Both the position numbers and the translations under genes were made by a program. A stretch of 64,000 nt of DNA from an uncultured Exiguobacterium sp. Its GTDB lineage: Bacteria > Bacillota > Bacilli > Exiguobacteriales > Exiguobacteriaceae. Positions 27,167 to 34,853 of this stretch are shown piece after piece (the first letter of the stretch is position 1; every line of letters starts with the position of its first letter). The stretch lies in NCBI GenBank assembly GCA_913775715.1, contig CAJYMC010000007.1, positions 744,001 through 808,000 of the forward strand, written 5' to 3'. Below the pieces are notes generated by a model that worked only from the letters and a program-made list of their open reading frames with translations, did no database searches and was not told the DNA's origin.

Positions 27167-27235
27167 CGTACTTGTCGCTTGCTAGGAAGCGGCATACACT
27201 TCAGATGTCACTATCATACGAAATGAGGCTAGAAC

Positions 27236-27916
27236 ATGTTAACTAAAACGACTACCGATTTACGAAAACAACAGATTCTCGAGGCATTCGCCTTCCGCCA
27301 CGCGACAAAACGATTTGCGGACAAACAGATTCCGGAAGATGATTTTGCTTTTATCCTCGAAACGGGACGTCTTTCTCCATCATCGTTTGGCTACGAACCG
27401 TGGCGTTTTCTTATCATTCAAGATGAGTCGCTTCGTGCGCGTCTTGCACCGTTTGCGTGGGGCGCTGCCGGACAACTTGAGACAGCGAGCCACTTCGTCA
27501 TCCTCTTGGCTCGAAATGAACAGGACATGCATTTTGACGCGCCTTACATCAACCATATGATGCAGGACGTGATCGGATTAACGCCTGAAGCTCAAAAGGG
27601 TCGTCATTCCTTTTATCGTCAGTTCCAAGAATCCGACTTCGATCTTGTGTCATCGAAGCGTGCCATGCGGGATTGGGCGGCAAAACAAACGTACATTGCG
27701 CTCGGTAACATGATGACGAGTGCGGCACAGATCGGGATTGATTCGTGCCCGATGGAAGGATTCGACCAAAAAGCCGTCGAACAGCTGTTACGTGATGAAG
27801 GACACCTGACGGATAATCTGAATGTCGCCGTCATGGTCGCGTTCGGTTATCGAAATGAAGCACCGGCGCACCCGCAAACGCGTCAAGCCATCGCTGATCT
27901 CGTTGATTGGATCTAA
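27236..27916 (+). CDS. NAD(P)H nitroreductase, YfkO/HypO-like
   Basis: 226 residues of the FMN nitroreductase fold. FRHATKRFADKQIPEDDFAFILETGRLSPSSFGYEPW is read in pieces as the FMN-binding N-terminus; AAKQTYIALGNMMTSAAQIGIDSCPMEGF and VAFGYR complete the family pattern. It resembles B. subtilis YfkO (HypO). Reduces quinones or nitro compounds; likely induced when the divergent HxlR regulator is oxidised. Confidence 0.86.
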   Translation: MLTKTTTDLRKQQILEAFAFRHATKRFADKQIPEDDFAFILETGRLSPSSFGYEPWRFLIIQDESLRARLAPFAWGAAGQLETASHFVILLARNEQDMHFDAPYINHMMQDVIGLTPEAQKGRHSFYRQFQESDFDLVSSKRAMRDWAAKQTYIALGNMMTSAAQIGIDSCPMEGFDQKAVEQLLRDEGHLTDNLNVAVMVAFGYRNEAPAHPQTRQAIADLVDWI

Positions 27917-27954
27917 ACTTCAAGCTATTTTAAAAACTATGTGATTCATCGCAT

Positions 27955-27987
27955 CTGAGTCGATTGTTCCATCGGCTCAGTTTTTTT
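27955..27987 (+). terminator. Terminator after the nitroreductase
   Basis: CTGAGTCGAT / ATCGGCTCAG (one T-G wobble), 6-base loop, seven T. Confidence 0.92.
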
Positions 27988-28030
27988 AGTTTGTTACGCA
28001 TCAAGTTCATACAAATATGATTCAAAACAG

Positions 28031-28059
28031 TTGACGAACAAAAATCGGGATGGTATATT
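28031..28059 (+). promoter_or_regulatory. SigA promoter of mhqR
   Basis: TTGACG (28031-28036), 17 bases, TATATT (28054-28059). The operator at 28060 follows immediately, covering the expected start of transcription. Confidence 0.82.
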
Positions 28060-28077
28060 TATCTCGAATTAAAGATA
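28060..28077. promoter_or_regulatory. MhqR-type operator at mhqR (imperfect)
   Basis: TATCTCGAATTAAAGATA, two or three bases from the perfect site at 28561. A second partial copy, CGAATTAAAGATA, follows at about 28080. Position implies autorepression. Confidence 0.75.
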
Positions 28078-28109
28078 TACGAATTAAAGATACAAAAGAG
28101 GTGAACGAA

Positions 28110-28544
28110 ATGACTCCACCGAATCCGAACTTGAAAGCATTAACGGTCATGGTGCGCGCAGTCGATGCGTTACATGAAGTCATCAAGAAGGATGTTGCGC
28201 AATGGGGGTTGAACCCAACGGATTTTTCGGTTCTTGAGTTGCTGTTTCACAGAGGCAGACAACCGATTCAATTGATTGGGAAAAAAGTCTTGATCACGAG
28301 CAGTAGCATCACCTATGTCATCGATAAGCTCGAAAAGAAGAATTACGTTGTCCGAAAAGCATGTCCAGAGGATCGGCGTGTGACATTTGCTGAACTGACC
28401 TCTGAAGGACACCAACTGATGGAAGCTATTTTTCCAAAGCACGAGCAAGCGATCAATCAAGTATTTCAAGGAATAGCCCCGTCTGATCTCGAAGCATTCA
28501 TCGAGACAGCCAAAACGATCGGCTATCAAGCAAAAAAACAATAA
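28110..28544 (+). CDS. mhqR: MarR-type regulator MhqR
   Basis: 144 residues from ATG 28110 (GAGGTGA upstream; the frame back to 28050 crosses the promoter). Winged helix: LNPTDFSVLELLFHRG, IGKKVLITSSSITYVIDKLEKKNYV, and wing ACPEDRRVTFAELTSEG. The two operators match the known MhqR motif and the next genes are a ring-cleavage dioxygenase and a flavin reductase, the MhqR regulon. Represses quinone-detoxification genes until 2-methylhydroquinone-type stress. Confidence 0.9.
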   Translation: MTPPNPNLKALTVMVRAVDALHEVIKKDVAQWGLNPTDFSVLELLFHRGRQPIQLIGKKVLITSSSITYVIDKLEKKNYVVRKACPEDRRVTFAELTSEGHQLMEAIFPKHEQAINQVFQGIAPSDLEAFIETAKTIGYQAKKQ

Positions 28545-28551
28545 AATTTTT

Positions 28552-28580
28552 TTAGACTGATATCTCGAATTCGAGATAAT
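28552..28580 (+). promoter_or_regulatory. Dioxygenase promoter with nested perfect MhqR operator
   Basis: TTAGAC (28552-28557), 17 bases, GATAAT (28575-28580). The perfect 18-base palindrome TATCTCGAATTCGAGATA (28561-28578) fills the spacer and part of the -10, so bound MhqR would block polymerase. Confidence 0.85.
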
Positions 28581-28603
28581 AACCATTAAAGGAGCGATTT
28601 TTC

Positions 28604-29587
28604 ATGAATGAACTAAAAGGAATCCACCACGTGACAGCGATTACGAGCAGTGCTGAAAAAAACTATGACTTCTTTACGAACGTTTTAGGAATGCGATTGG
28701 TCAAGAAGACCGTCAATCAAGATGACATTCAAACGTACCATTTATTCTTCGCCGATGATAAAGGATCTGCCGGCACGGATATGACGTTCTTTGATTTCCC
28801 TGGTATTCAAAAAGGGTCACACGGAACGAATGAAATCTTTAAGACAGCGTTCCGTGTTCCGACGGATGCCGCACTCGAATACTGGATTAAACGCTTTGAC
28901 AAATATGACGTCAAGCACCGTGGTATCAAAGAACAATTCGGCAAGCAGACCCTCTCGTTCGTCGATTTCGATGAGCAACAATACATGTTGATCTCTGACG
29001 AGCATAATCAAGGTGTCGCTTCCGGCACACCGTGGCAAAACGGTCCGATACCCCTCGAGTTCGCGATCACGGGACTCGGTCCAATTCACATCCGGATCGC
29101 GGAATTCGACAATTTAAAAGCGGTACTTGAACAAGTGATGTTGATGCGCGAAGTCGATCAAGCTGGTTCCCTGCACTTGTTCGAGATGGGTGAAGGCGGA
29201 AATGGTGCCCAAGTCATCGTTGAGCATAACGTCGTTCTACCAAGCGGACGTCAAGGATTCGGAACGGTGCACCACGTCGCCTTCCGCGTTGAAGATACGG
29301 CTGCCTTACAAGAATGGATCGAGCGGATGCAACAGCTACGCTTCAACACGTCCGGTTACGTCGATCGCTTCTTCTTCGAATCGCTCTACGCTCGTGTCGC
29401 GCGTGGTGTTTTGTTCGAGTGGGCAACGGATGGTCCTGGTTTCATGGGGGACGAGCCATACGAAACGGTCGGGGAGAAATTGTCGTTACCACCGTTCCTC
29501 GAGCCACAACGGGCACAGATCGAACAAATGGTCCGTCCGATCGATACGGTCCGGAGTACGCGCAAGATCGAAAAAGAATACCTATAA
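28604..29587 (+). CDS. Ring-cleaving dioxygenase, MhqO/MhqE family
   Basis: 327 residues made of two VOC modules. GIHHVTAITSSAEKNYDFFTNVLGMRLVKKTVNQDD is the family N-terminus in pieces, with His8 a metal ligand; GTVHHVAFRVED gives the second-module His, and ESLYARVARGVLFEWATDGPGF the Glu ligand. Non-heme Fe(II) enzyme proposed to open hydroquinone/catechol rings. Directly under the MhqR operator and 54 bases ahead of the FMN reductase. Confidence 0.9.
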   Translation: MNELKGIHHVTAITSSAEKNYDFFTNVLGMRLVKKTVNQDDIQTYHLFFADDKGSAGTDMTFFDFPGIQKGSHGTNEIFKTAFRVPTDAALEYWIKRFDKYDVKHRGIKEQFGKQTLSFVDFDEQQYMLISDEHNQGVASGTPWQNGPIPLEFAITGLGPIHIRIAEFDNLKAVLEQVMLMREVDQAGSLHLFEMGEGGNGAQVIVEHNVVLPSGRQGFGTVHHVAFRVEDTAALQEWIERMQQLRFNTSGYVDRFFFESLYARVARGVLFEWATDGPGFMGDEPYETVGEKLSLPPFLEPQRAQIEQMVRPIDTVRSTRKIEKEYL

Positions 29588-29641
29588 GAGAACATTACGA
29601 TAACGTAACTAACCGCATCTAAACAAGAGGAGGAAATGAAA

Positions 29642-30184
29642 ATGGAGAAATTAAACATTGGTATCATCTTAGGATCCACACGTGAAGGACGACTCAGCCC
29701 ACAAGTCGGGAACTGGGTCAAACAACTCGCGGATCAACGGGGGGATGCGAACTATACGATTCTTGATATCGCCGACTACAAATTACCGCTCCTAGGTGAA
29801 AAGGACGGGGATGCGTCTGGTGCTGCTGATTGGTCGAAGGATGTCGCGGCACAAGACGGATTCGTCTTCATCGTCCAGGAATACAACCACTCAATCGCAG
29901 CGTCACTCAAGAATGCGCTCGATTATTTACGAGTCGAATGGAACAATAAAGCGGCAGGGATCGTCTCTTACGGTTCCGTCGGTGGAGCGCGGGCAGCAGA
30001 ACACCTGCGTGGTATCCTCGGTGAATTATTGATTGCCGATGTCCGGGTGCATCCGGCGTTATCCTTGTTCACGGATTTCGAGAACGGATCGGTCTTAAAA
30101 GCGGCAGCCGTTCAAGAAACATCGGTCAACCAAATGCTCGATCAAGTCATTCCGTGGGCAACGGCGTTAAAAACAATCCGCTAA
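29642..30184 (+). CDS. NADPH-dependent FMN reductase / azoreductase-like
   Basis: 180 residues with flavodoxin-like fold. GIILGSTREGRLSPQVG is the FMN-phosphate loop and EYNHSIAASLKNALDYL the conserved helix of NADPH-FMN reductases. ATG 29642 is 8 bases from GAGGAGG and is preferred over 29636. Cotranscribed with the dioxygenase; likely reduces quinones or azo compounds by two electrons to avoid semiquinones. Confidence 0.88.
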   Translation: MEKLNIGIILGSTREGRLSPQVGNWVKQLADQRGDANYTILDIADYKLPLLGEKDGDASGAADWSKDVAAQDGFVFIVQEYNHSIAASLKNALDYLRVEWNNKAAGIVSYGSVGGARAAEHLRGILGELLIADVRVHPALSLFTDFENGSVLKAAAVQETSVNQMLDQVIPWATALKTIR

Positions 30185-30195
30185 TTAGTTACTAT

Positions 30196-30232
30196 AAAAA
30201 CCCCTCATTTCATCTCGAAATGAGGGGTTTTT
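30196..30232. terminator. Bidirectional terminator of the mhq operon
   Basis: AAAAACCCCTCATTT / AAATGAGGGGTTTTT, 7-base loop. A- and T-runs allow use from both sides. Confidence 0.95.
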
Positions 30233-30241
30233 GGATGGCTG

Positions 30242-30451
30242 TTACGTACAACACGACGTGACGCGGCGCAGATCCTTTTCTTGAATGTAAAGCATGTGTT
30301 GGCGGACTTTATAAGGAATGTCAGCCGCTTGAAGACGTTCGAGATAGTGACCCGTTGGAGCGACCGTCCATTTTACATACGACGTCGCAGCATTCGGTGA
30401 TGCGAGACAGGTAAGCAATAAAAGTGGAAGAATCCATTTTCGAAGTTGCAA
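30242..30451 (-). CDS. Small secreted protein, unrecognised
   Basis: 69 residues, start TTG at 30451 with GGGGG 7 bases before it. Signal peptide MQLRKWILPLLLLTCLASPNA; the likely cleavage is after SPNA, leaving a mature chain of about 47 residues that ends RRVTSCCT. The adjacent C-terminal CysCys is unusual. No homologous family known to me. Confidence 0.6.
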   Translation of the reverse strand: MQLRKWILPLLLLTCLASPNAATSYVKWTVAPTGHYLERLQAADIPYKVRQHMLYIQEKDLRRVTSCCT

Positions 30452-30526
30452 GCGTATACCCCCTTCATTATTTCAAATACTGTATTAATGATTTTATTGT
30501 TAAAATTAAAAACTAAAAATCGCGAC

Positions 30527-30697
30527 TCACGTCAGCAAAAAATAACTGACCATCAAGCCGACCAACAGACCACTAAAAACAAGTCGATAGACGGGGGAAC
30601 GATGGGTTCCTTTGTTTCGTTTAACTTGATAGACGATGAAATAGGTCACACTGGTCACCATGACGAGGATCGCCAGTGTGCTGAGTAAAGTAGACAT
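30527..30697 (-). CDS. Small two-TM membrane protein
   Basis: 56 residues. Two TM segments (about 5-22 and 39-55) with a basic loop VKRNKGTHRSPVYR between. ATG 30697 lies 7 bases after GGAGG; an ATG at 30703 is too close to it. Sits just downstream of the DUF2200 gene on the same strand, so probably cotranscribed. Function unknown. Confidence 0.72.
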   Translation of the reverse strand: MSTLLSTLAILVMVTSVTYFIVYQVKRNKGTHRSPVYRLVFSGLLVGLMVSYFLLT

Positions 30698-30709
30698 CAG
30701 CATTCCTCC

Positions 30710-31054
30710 TTATCGTAGGATTTTAGATAACGCTTTTCCTTTCGCCAGTTCGTCGACGAGTTTGTCGAGAATCCGGATGTTACGAATGAGCGGATCCGTT
30801 AGATGTTCCACACGAATCCCGCAAATGACGCCAGTGACTAAAAAACGACGTTCATTCAGGGCGGGTGCGTGCTCGAAAAAGGCTGCGACGTTTTGGGTTT
30901 GTATGGCTTGTTCAAGAGTTGGTTTCGTGTGTCCGGTCAACCAGAACAGCACGTCATCGAGTTCCTCTTGTGTCCGTTGCTTACGTTCGACTTTTTGACG
31001 GTATACCTGATACAGCTGCAACATCGGCATTTGAAATACTTTTTCGTAACTCAT
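30710..31054 (-). CDS. DUF2200 family protein
   Basis: 114 residues, the standard length. LDDVLFWLTGHTKPTLEQAI, FFEHAPALNERR, VTGVICGIRVEHLTDPLIRNIR and DKLVDELAKGKALSKILR are the conserved DUF2200 blocks. Cytoplasmic, function unknown. AAAGGAGG RBS. Confidence 0.9.
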   Translation of the reverse strand: MSYEKVFQMPMLQLYQVYRQKVERKQRTQEELDDVLFWLTGHTKPTLEQAIQTQNVAAFFEHAPALNERRFLVTGVICGIRVEHLTDPLIRNIRILDKLVDELAKGKALSKILR

Positions 31055-31136
31055 CTGAATCGCCTCCTTTCATGGTAACATATGGGAAAAGATCTTGTGT
31101 CACGGATTTCAATTCGGTTTGGAGGTGTAGGATGAA

Positions 31137-31838
31137 ATGAGATATCGAATCATTGGAATGACTTTTTTGACGTGCCTAGTCCTATTTTTAGGCGTCATGG
31201 GTGTAAAATTATCGTATCAAGCATTGATCGATCCTCCGATTGATCAATCGACAGGAAACTGGGTATATATTCCGGGCAAGATTTTACCGACTAAAAAAGT
31301 CATCTATGTGAAAGAAGAACACATCATTAAACAACCGGATTCTTCCAAAAGCGGGCACGAAGGATATCGGAAAGAACCTAAAAAGAAAAAACCGATTGAG
31401 CTTGGGAAAGGTTTCTTGACAGATACGATTAATCAAATTGCACGTATAGCTCCTTGGATGGTCGCTTTAGTCATCATCTACCTGAATCGTCGACAACGAT
31501 TCAACCGCATGCAGTGGTCATTCCCATCAAGTCATCGACCGAAGCGAACCGTTCTATCGCTTCCGCTTACGCCTGAAGTCCAGTCCTCATCAGAAGAACG
31601 CATTCTTGATTCAAAAATTCGTGAAGCGGTGCGCGCTTTCAATCGGTCACTTACTCCATCGCAACAACGGCGGACATATGAGACGCTGACGGAGTGGTTT
31701 ATACGTTTAGAGGTCTCGGTTCCGCAAGAGATATATCAGCTCGTTCGGTATGCTGATATTCCGGAGCAGACACTCGATTCCTCTCGACGGACTGTTTTCC
31801 TTGAACAGCTTGAGCAAAATCAGACACGGCTCGTGTAA
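31137..31838 (+). CDS. Membrane protein with DUF4129-like C-terminus (paralog 1 of 3)
   Basis: 233 residues. TM1 about 5-27, a 75-residue charged extracytoplasmic loop, TM2 about 102-118, then a cytoplasmic C-terminal domain with KIREAVRAFNRSLTPSQQRRTYETLTEWFIRL and YQLVRYAD. The pattern of a short two-helix domain with (R/K)R..ET...W..R and YF..RY resembles DUF4129. Paralogous to 37548-38279 and 41672-42445. GGAGGTG is 9 bases from ATG. Monocistronic here, with no ABC genes on the same strand. Confidence 0.72.
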   Translation: MRYRIIGMTFLTCLVLFLGVMGVKLSYQALIDPPIDQSTGNWVYIPGKILPTKKVIYVKEEHIIKQPDSSKSGHEGYRKEPKKKKPIELGKGFLTDTINQIARIAPWMVALVIIYLNRRQRFNRMQWSFPSSHRPKRTVLSLPLTPEVQSSSEERILDSKIREAVRAFNRSLTPSQQRRTYETLTEWFIRLEVSVPQEIYQLVRYADIPEQTLDSSRRTVFLEQLEQNQTRLV

Positions 31839-31855
31839 TCAGCCGTGTCTTTTTT
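31823..31855 (+). terminator. Terminator overlapping both coding ends
   Basis: GACACGGCT / AGCCGTGTC, 9-base loop, six T. It spans the stop of the plus gene and the last codons of the convergent permease. Confidence 0.85.
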
Positions 31856-32870
31856 GATGTCCGCGATACTTATTAAGAGCAAGCATATTTAAGAGGAACA
31901 GTGCTGCTCCATAAAGAAATAGTCCGAGCCAGTACGGCCAGATACTGGACCACCCGTTGCCGTAGACGAGCACCTCTTTAATCGCACTCGCTCCGTAGAA
32001 GATTGGGGTGATATATCCGATGTTACCAAGTCCGTACGGGATCAGATCGAGCGGAATCAAACCCGAGAAGAAGATCTGCGGAATGATCGTAAAGGGAATC
32101 AACTGGACGACCTGAAGCTCAGACTGGGCAAAAATCGAAATCGTTGCCCCGAACAAGACCGCGACGACGGCAAGTCCAAGCATCGTCAGGAAGACCCAGA
32201 TGATTGAACCTTCAGACGGTAAGTCGAGAACGGTCGTCGCGTACAGGACGACAAGAATCGCCTGGATGGAGGCAAAGACGCTATAACCAAGCGTATAGCC
32301 GAAGATGACGTCGGTCTGGCGAATCGGTGTCATCATCAACCGCTCGAGTGTGCCACCACTGCGTTCTTTGACAAGTGCCATTGCCGATAAGATAAAGACG
32401 AAAAAGAACGAGAATAAGGATAAAAAGACGAAACCGAGCGCGTCAAACGTTGATTGATCGACATCTCCGTACAGATAGTTCGTCTCGAGTTGCATTGTCG
32501 GTTGAAGGGTCGCCAGTCCAGCTTGAATCTCGCGTAGTGCCTTTGAACTTTTCGTTGAAGGTTCGCGGAGGTTCAACGCTAGCTCATTGTCTTTCATGTC
32601 TAAGACGACGTCGACCGTTTCATGTTCTTTGAGATAGGCGTTCGCATCACTGCCGTTATACGTTTTAATCGACAGATCCTGTTTTTCGATCGCTCGTGAG
32701 ACCGGAGCCGGCACATCTTGACTGATGGCGACGATAGGTGTGTAATCATCGTTTCCAAGTAGGAAATAGATCAAGGTGAAGATTAATAATGGAGCAAGTA
32801 AAATGAGTCCGACGCTTCGTTTATCGTTCAACGTTTGTCGGATGACCCGTCGAGCGAGTTGCCACATCAC
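31839..32870 (-). CDS. ABC-2 type permease, YhfE/DrrB-like drug exporter subunit
   Basis: 343 residues. TM1 (about 22-42) precedes a 130-residue extracytoplasmic loop, followed by five TMs with the ABC-2 stretch VKERSGGTLERLMMTPIRQTDVIFGYTLGY. Start GTG 32870 or ATG 32867; the GTGA overlap couples it to the ATPase. Likely exports a toxic compound under control of the divergent TetR gene. Confidence 0.85.
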   Translation of the reverse strand: MMWQLARRVIRQTLNDKRSVGLILLAPLLIFTLIYFLLGNDDYTPIVAISQDVPAPVSRAIEKQDLSIKTYNGSDANAYLKEHETVDVVLDMKDNELALNLREPSTKSSKALREIQAGLATLQPTMQLETNYLYGDVDQSTFDALGFVFLSLFSFFFVFILSAMALVKERSGGTLERLMMTPIRQTDVIFGYTLGYSVFASIQAILVVLYATTVLDLPSEGSIIWVFLTMLGLAVVAVLFGATISIFAQSELQVVQLIPFTIIPQIFFSGLIPLDLIPYGLGNIGYITPIFYGASAIKEVLVYGNGWSSIWPYWLGLFLYGAALFLLNMLALNKYRGHQKRHG

Positions 32871-33583
32871 GTCACGTCCTTTCCAGCGAGCAGGAACAGT
32901 TCCTCGACCTGACCGTTTTCAGTCTGTGCGAGCAAACGGTCGAGCGGATCGTAGGCGATGATTCGACCGTTATAGATCAATGCTGCCCGGTCACATTCAT
33001 TGATTTCATCCATGACATGGGTCGAGACGACAATCGTCGTGCCTTGCGCACGAATCGCTTGGAATTGATTCCAAATCTGGCGGCGTAACACGGGATCAAT
33101 CCCGACGGTCGGCTCATCCAGGAATAAGACGGTCGGACGATGCAAGATTGAGATGGCGAGGGACAATCGTTTCTTCATTCCACCAGAATAATGGCGAACG
33201 AGCTTTTTTTGATCATTCGTTAAATCAACGAGTGTTAACACTTCTTCGATACGTTCTGTTAAATCCTGACGGGACATGTTGTATAAGGAACCGAAAAACT
33301 GTAGGTTCGCAAGACCCGATAAATCCTCATACAAAGCATCGTTTTGTGGCATGAAACCAATCTCAGGTAACATCTTGAAGCTTGGCATCGAATTGTCACC
33401 AATCTGAATTGTCCCCGTGTCTGCCTGGATCGCACCAATCATCAAACGAATCAACGTCGTCTTACCAGAACCTGACGGACCGAGCAAGCCACAAATCTCG
33501 CCGGACGGAATTAAAAGATCAATCTGTTGGAGGACGTTCTGTTGATGAAACGATTTTGATACACCGTTCAGTCGTAAATCCAT
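32867..33583 (-). CDS. ABC exporter ATPase (ABC-2/DrrA type)
   Basis: 238 residues from ATG 33583 (AAAGGAGGGAG upstream). Walker A GPSGSGKTT, signature HYSGGMKKRLS, Walker B VLFLDEPTVGIDP, switch His VSTHVMDE: the DrrA branch. The longer frame to 33703 runs through the promoter. Forms an exporter with the overlapping permease gene. Confidence 0.88.
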   Translation of the reverse strand: MDLRLNGVSKSFHQQNVLQQIDLLIPSGEICGLLGPSGSGKTTLIRLMIGAIQADTGTIQIGDNSMPSFKMLPEIGFMPQNDALYEDLSGLANLQFFGSLYNMSRQDLTERIEEVLTLVDLTNDQKKLVRHYSGGMKKRLSLAISILHRPTVLFLDEPTVGIDPVLRRQIWNQFQAIRAQGTTIVVSTHVMDEINECDRAALIYNGRIIAYDPLDRLLAQTENGQVEELFLLAGKDVT

Positions 33584-33638
33584 CGTATTCTCCCTCCTTT
33601 TTATAAAATAATTATTGAACAACGTGTTGATTAATTTC

Positions 33639-33667
33639 ATTATAAAAGGGAGAGAAACTGGGAGCAA
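33639..33667 (-). promoter_or_regulatory. SigA promoter of the ABC-2 operon
   Basis: Minus strand TTGCTC (33667-33662), 17 bases, TATAAT (33644-33639), about 55 bases before the ATPase start. Confidence 0.72.
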
Positions 33668-33686
33668 TGACCAGTTGACGTCCATC

Positions 33687-33702
33687 TGTCGCTTAAGCGA
33701 CA
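33687..33702. promoter_or_regulatory. TetR operator candidate
   Basis: Perfect 16-base palindrome TGTCGCTTAAGCGACA in the divergent region, 37 bases before the TetR start and 20 bases behind the -35 of the exporter promoter. Confidence 0.72.
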
Positions 33703-33738
33703 CATCCTTCTAAAATGTTGAAGAAAGAGGCGATTTCA

Positions 33739-34326
33739 ATGAAAAAACAGGATTTACGCGTTATCCGGACCGACCGGAGGATTCGTGAGACATTCCTTCA
33801 GCTGATCGACGAAGTTGGTTTTGATGCTGTGACGATCAAGTTGTTGACGGATCGGGCGGAAGTCAACCGCGGGACGTTCTACCATCATTACGCAGATAAA
33901 TACGAACTGCTCGAACGGATGACGAATGAGATTTTTGAAAAGATCGAAACGACGTTTGAACGGGAGATTCCGTTCGTCCTGATCAACAAAACGGAGGACT
34001 CACCGTACCGACGCATCATTCCGTTTCTGACGTTTCTTTATGAACACCGAACGCTGATGCGAATCTTACTCAGTCCGACGAGTGACGGGATGTTTCGAAA
34101 GCGGGTCCGTGATTACATGCAACAGATTCTGTTCTCGGGACTTCCGGAACAAGGAGAACGGCTCGTTCCAGAAAATTACCTCATTGCCTACCTCTCAGCC
34201 GCTCATCTCGGTGTCATCGAATCCTGGTTGAGCCATCCAAACGAGACATCACCGGAAGAAATTGCCCGAATCGTCTTTACGATTTCGATGGAAGGTCCGT
34301 TTCGAGCAGCAGGGTTCCGGCGATGA
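33739..34326 (+). CDS. TetR family regulator
   Basis: 195 residues from ATG 33739. HTH: RRIRETFLQLIDEVGFDAVTIKLLTDRAEVNRGTFYHHYADKYEL (read in pieces), with the TFYHHYADK recognition end. The C-terminal ligand domain has the FLTFLYEHRTLM and YLSAAHLGVIESW helices of the TetR_C branch near fatty-acid/drug regulators. Probably represses the divergent ABC-2 exporter through 33687. Overlaps the next gene by ATGA. Confidence 0.88.
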   Translation: MKKQDLRVIRTDRRIRETFLQLIDEVGFDAVTIKLLTDRAEVNRGTFYHHYADKYELLERMTNEIFEKIETTFEREIPFVLINKTEDSPYRRIIPFLTFLYEHRTLMRILLSPTSDGMFRKRVRDYMQQILFSGLPEQGERLVPENYLIAYLSAAHLGVIESWLSHPNETSPEEIARIVFTISMEGPFRAAGFRR

Positions 34327-34853
34327 ACTTACAGGGGGTATTAGACTATATCGTTAAGGCATTACAACAAGTGCAAATTCGCTTCGGCATCGGGGGTTCA
34401 TTGTTGTTAGCACATCATGGACTGCCTGTCACTCCGCGCGACATCGACCTCGTCGTCGCGTTAGCGGACGCCGAACGGGCAGTCCTATTGTTATCTGAGA
34501 TGGGAACTGTCGTTGAACAAGACGAGACGTCACTTTATGCGACGGAAGTTTTCCAGGAATTCATCATCGAAGGAATCGATATCGATCTGATGAGTGGACT
34601 ACAGATTCGCCATGATGAGGGGATTTTCGTCTATCCGTTTGCTGAACAATCTATCGATTCAGTTGGACCTCCGTTCATGGCACTCGTCGATTGGTACGTC
34701 ATCTATCAACTGATTCCGGGGCGGGATCAAAAGGTCACGATGATTGAAGACGTATTTACAAAACAGGAAGTGGACCGTAAGCGTCTCGAACAGCTGAGAA
34801 GCCTCGTTCTTCCGCAAGCAGTAAAAAAGCGAATCAATCAGTGGCTGAAATGA
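34323..34853 (+). CDS. Nucleotidyltransferase-like protein
   Basis: 176 residues. IRFGIGGSLLLAHHGLPVTPRDIDLVV is the GGS...D.D core of the MNT/nucleotidyltransferase fold, with a third acidic EGIDIDLMSG strand. Coupled to the TetR gene by 4 bases. Target (small molecule or protein) unknown. No HEPN partner is adjacent, so a toxin-antitoxin pair is not indicated. Ends overlap the convergent gene by 20 bases. Confidence 0.76.
   Translation: MNLQGVLDYIVKALQQVQIRFGIGGSLLLAHHGLPVTPRDIDLVVALADAERAVLLLSEMGTVVEQDETSLYATEVFQEFIIEGIDIDLMSGLQIRHDEGIFVYPFAEQSIDSVGPPFMALVDWYVIYQLIPGRDQKVTMIEDVFTKQEVDRKRLEQLRSLVLPQAVKKRINQWLK

Noticed and set aside
28170..28586. 138-residue frame antisense to mhqR
   Set aside because: Runs through the MhqR operator and the coding frame of a clear MarR protein; no RBS.
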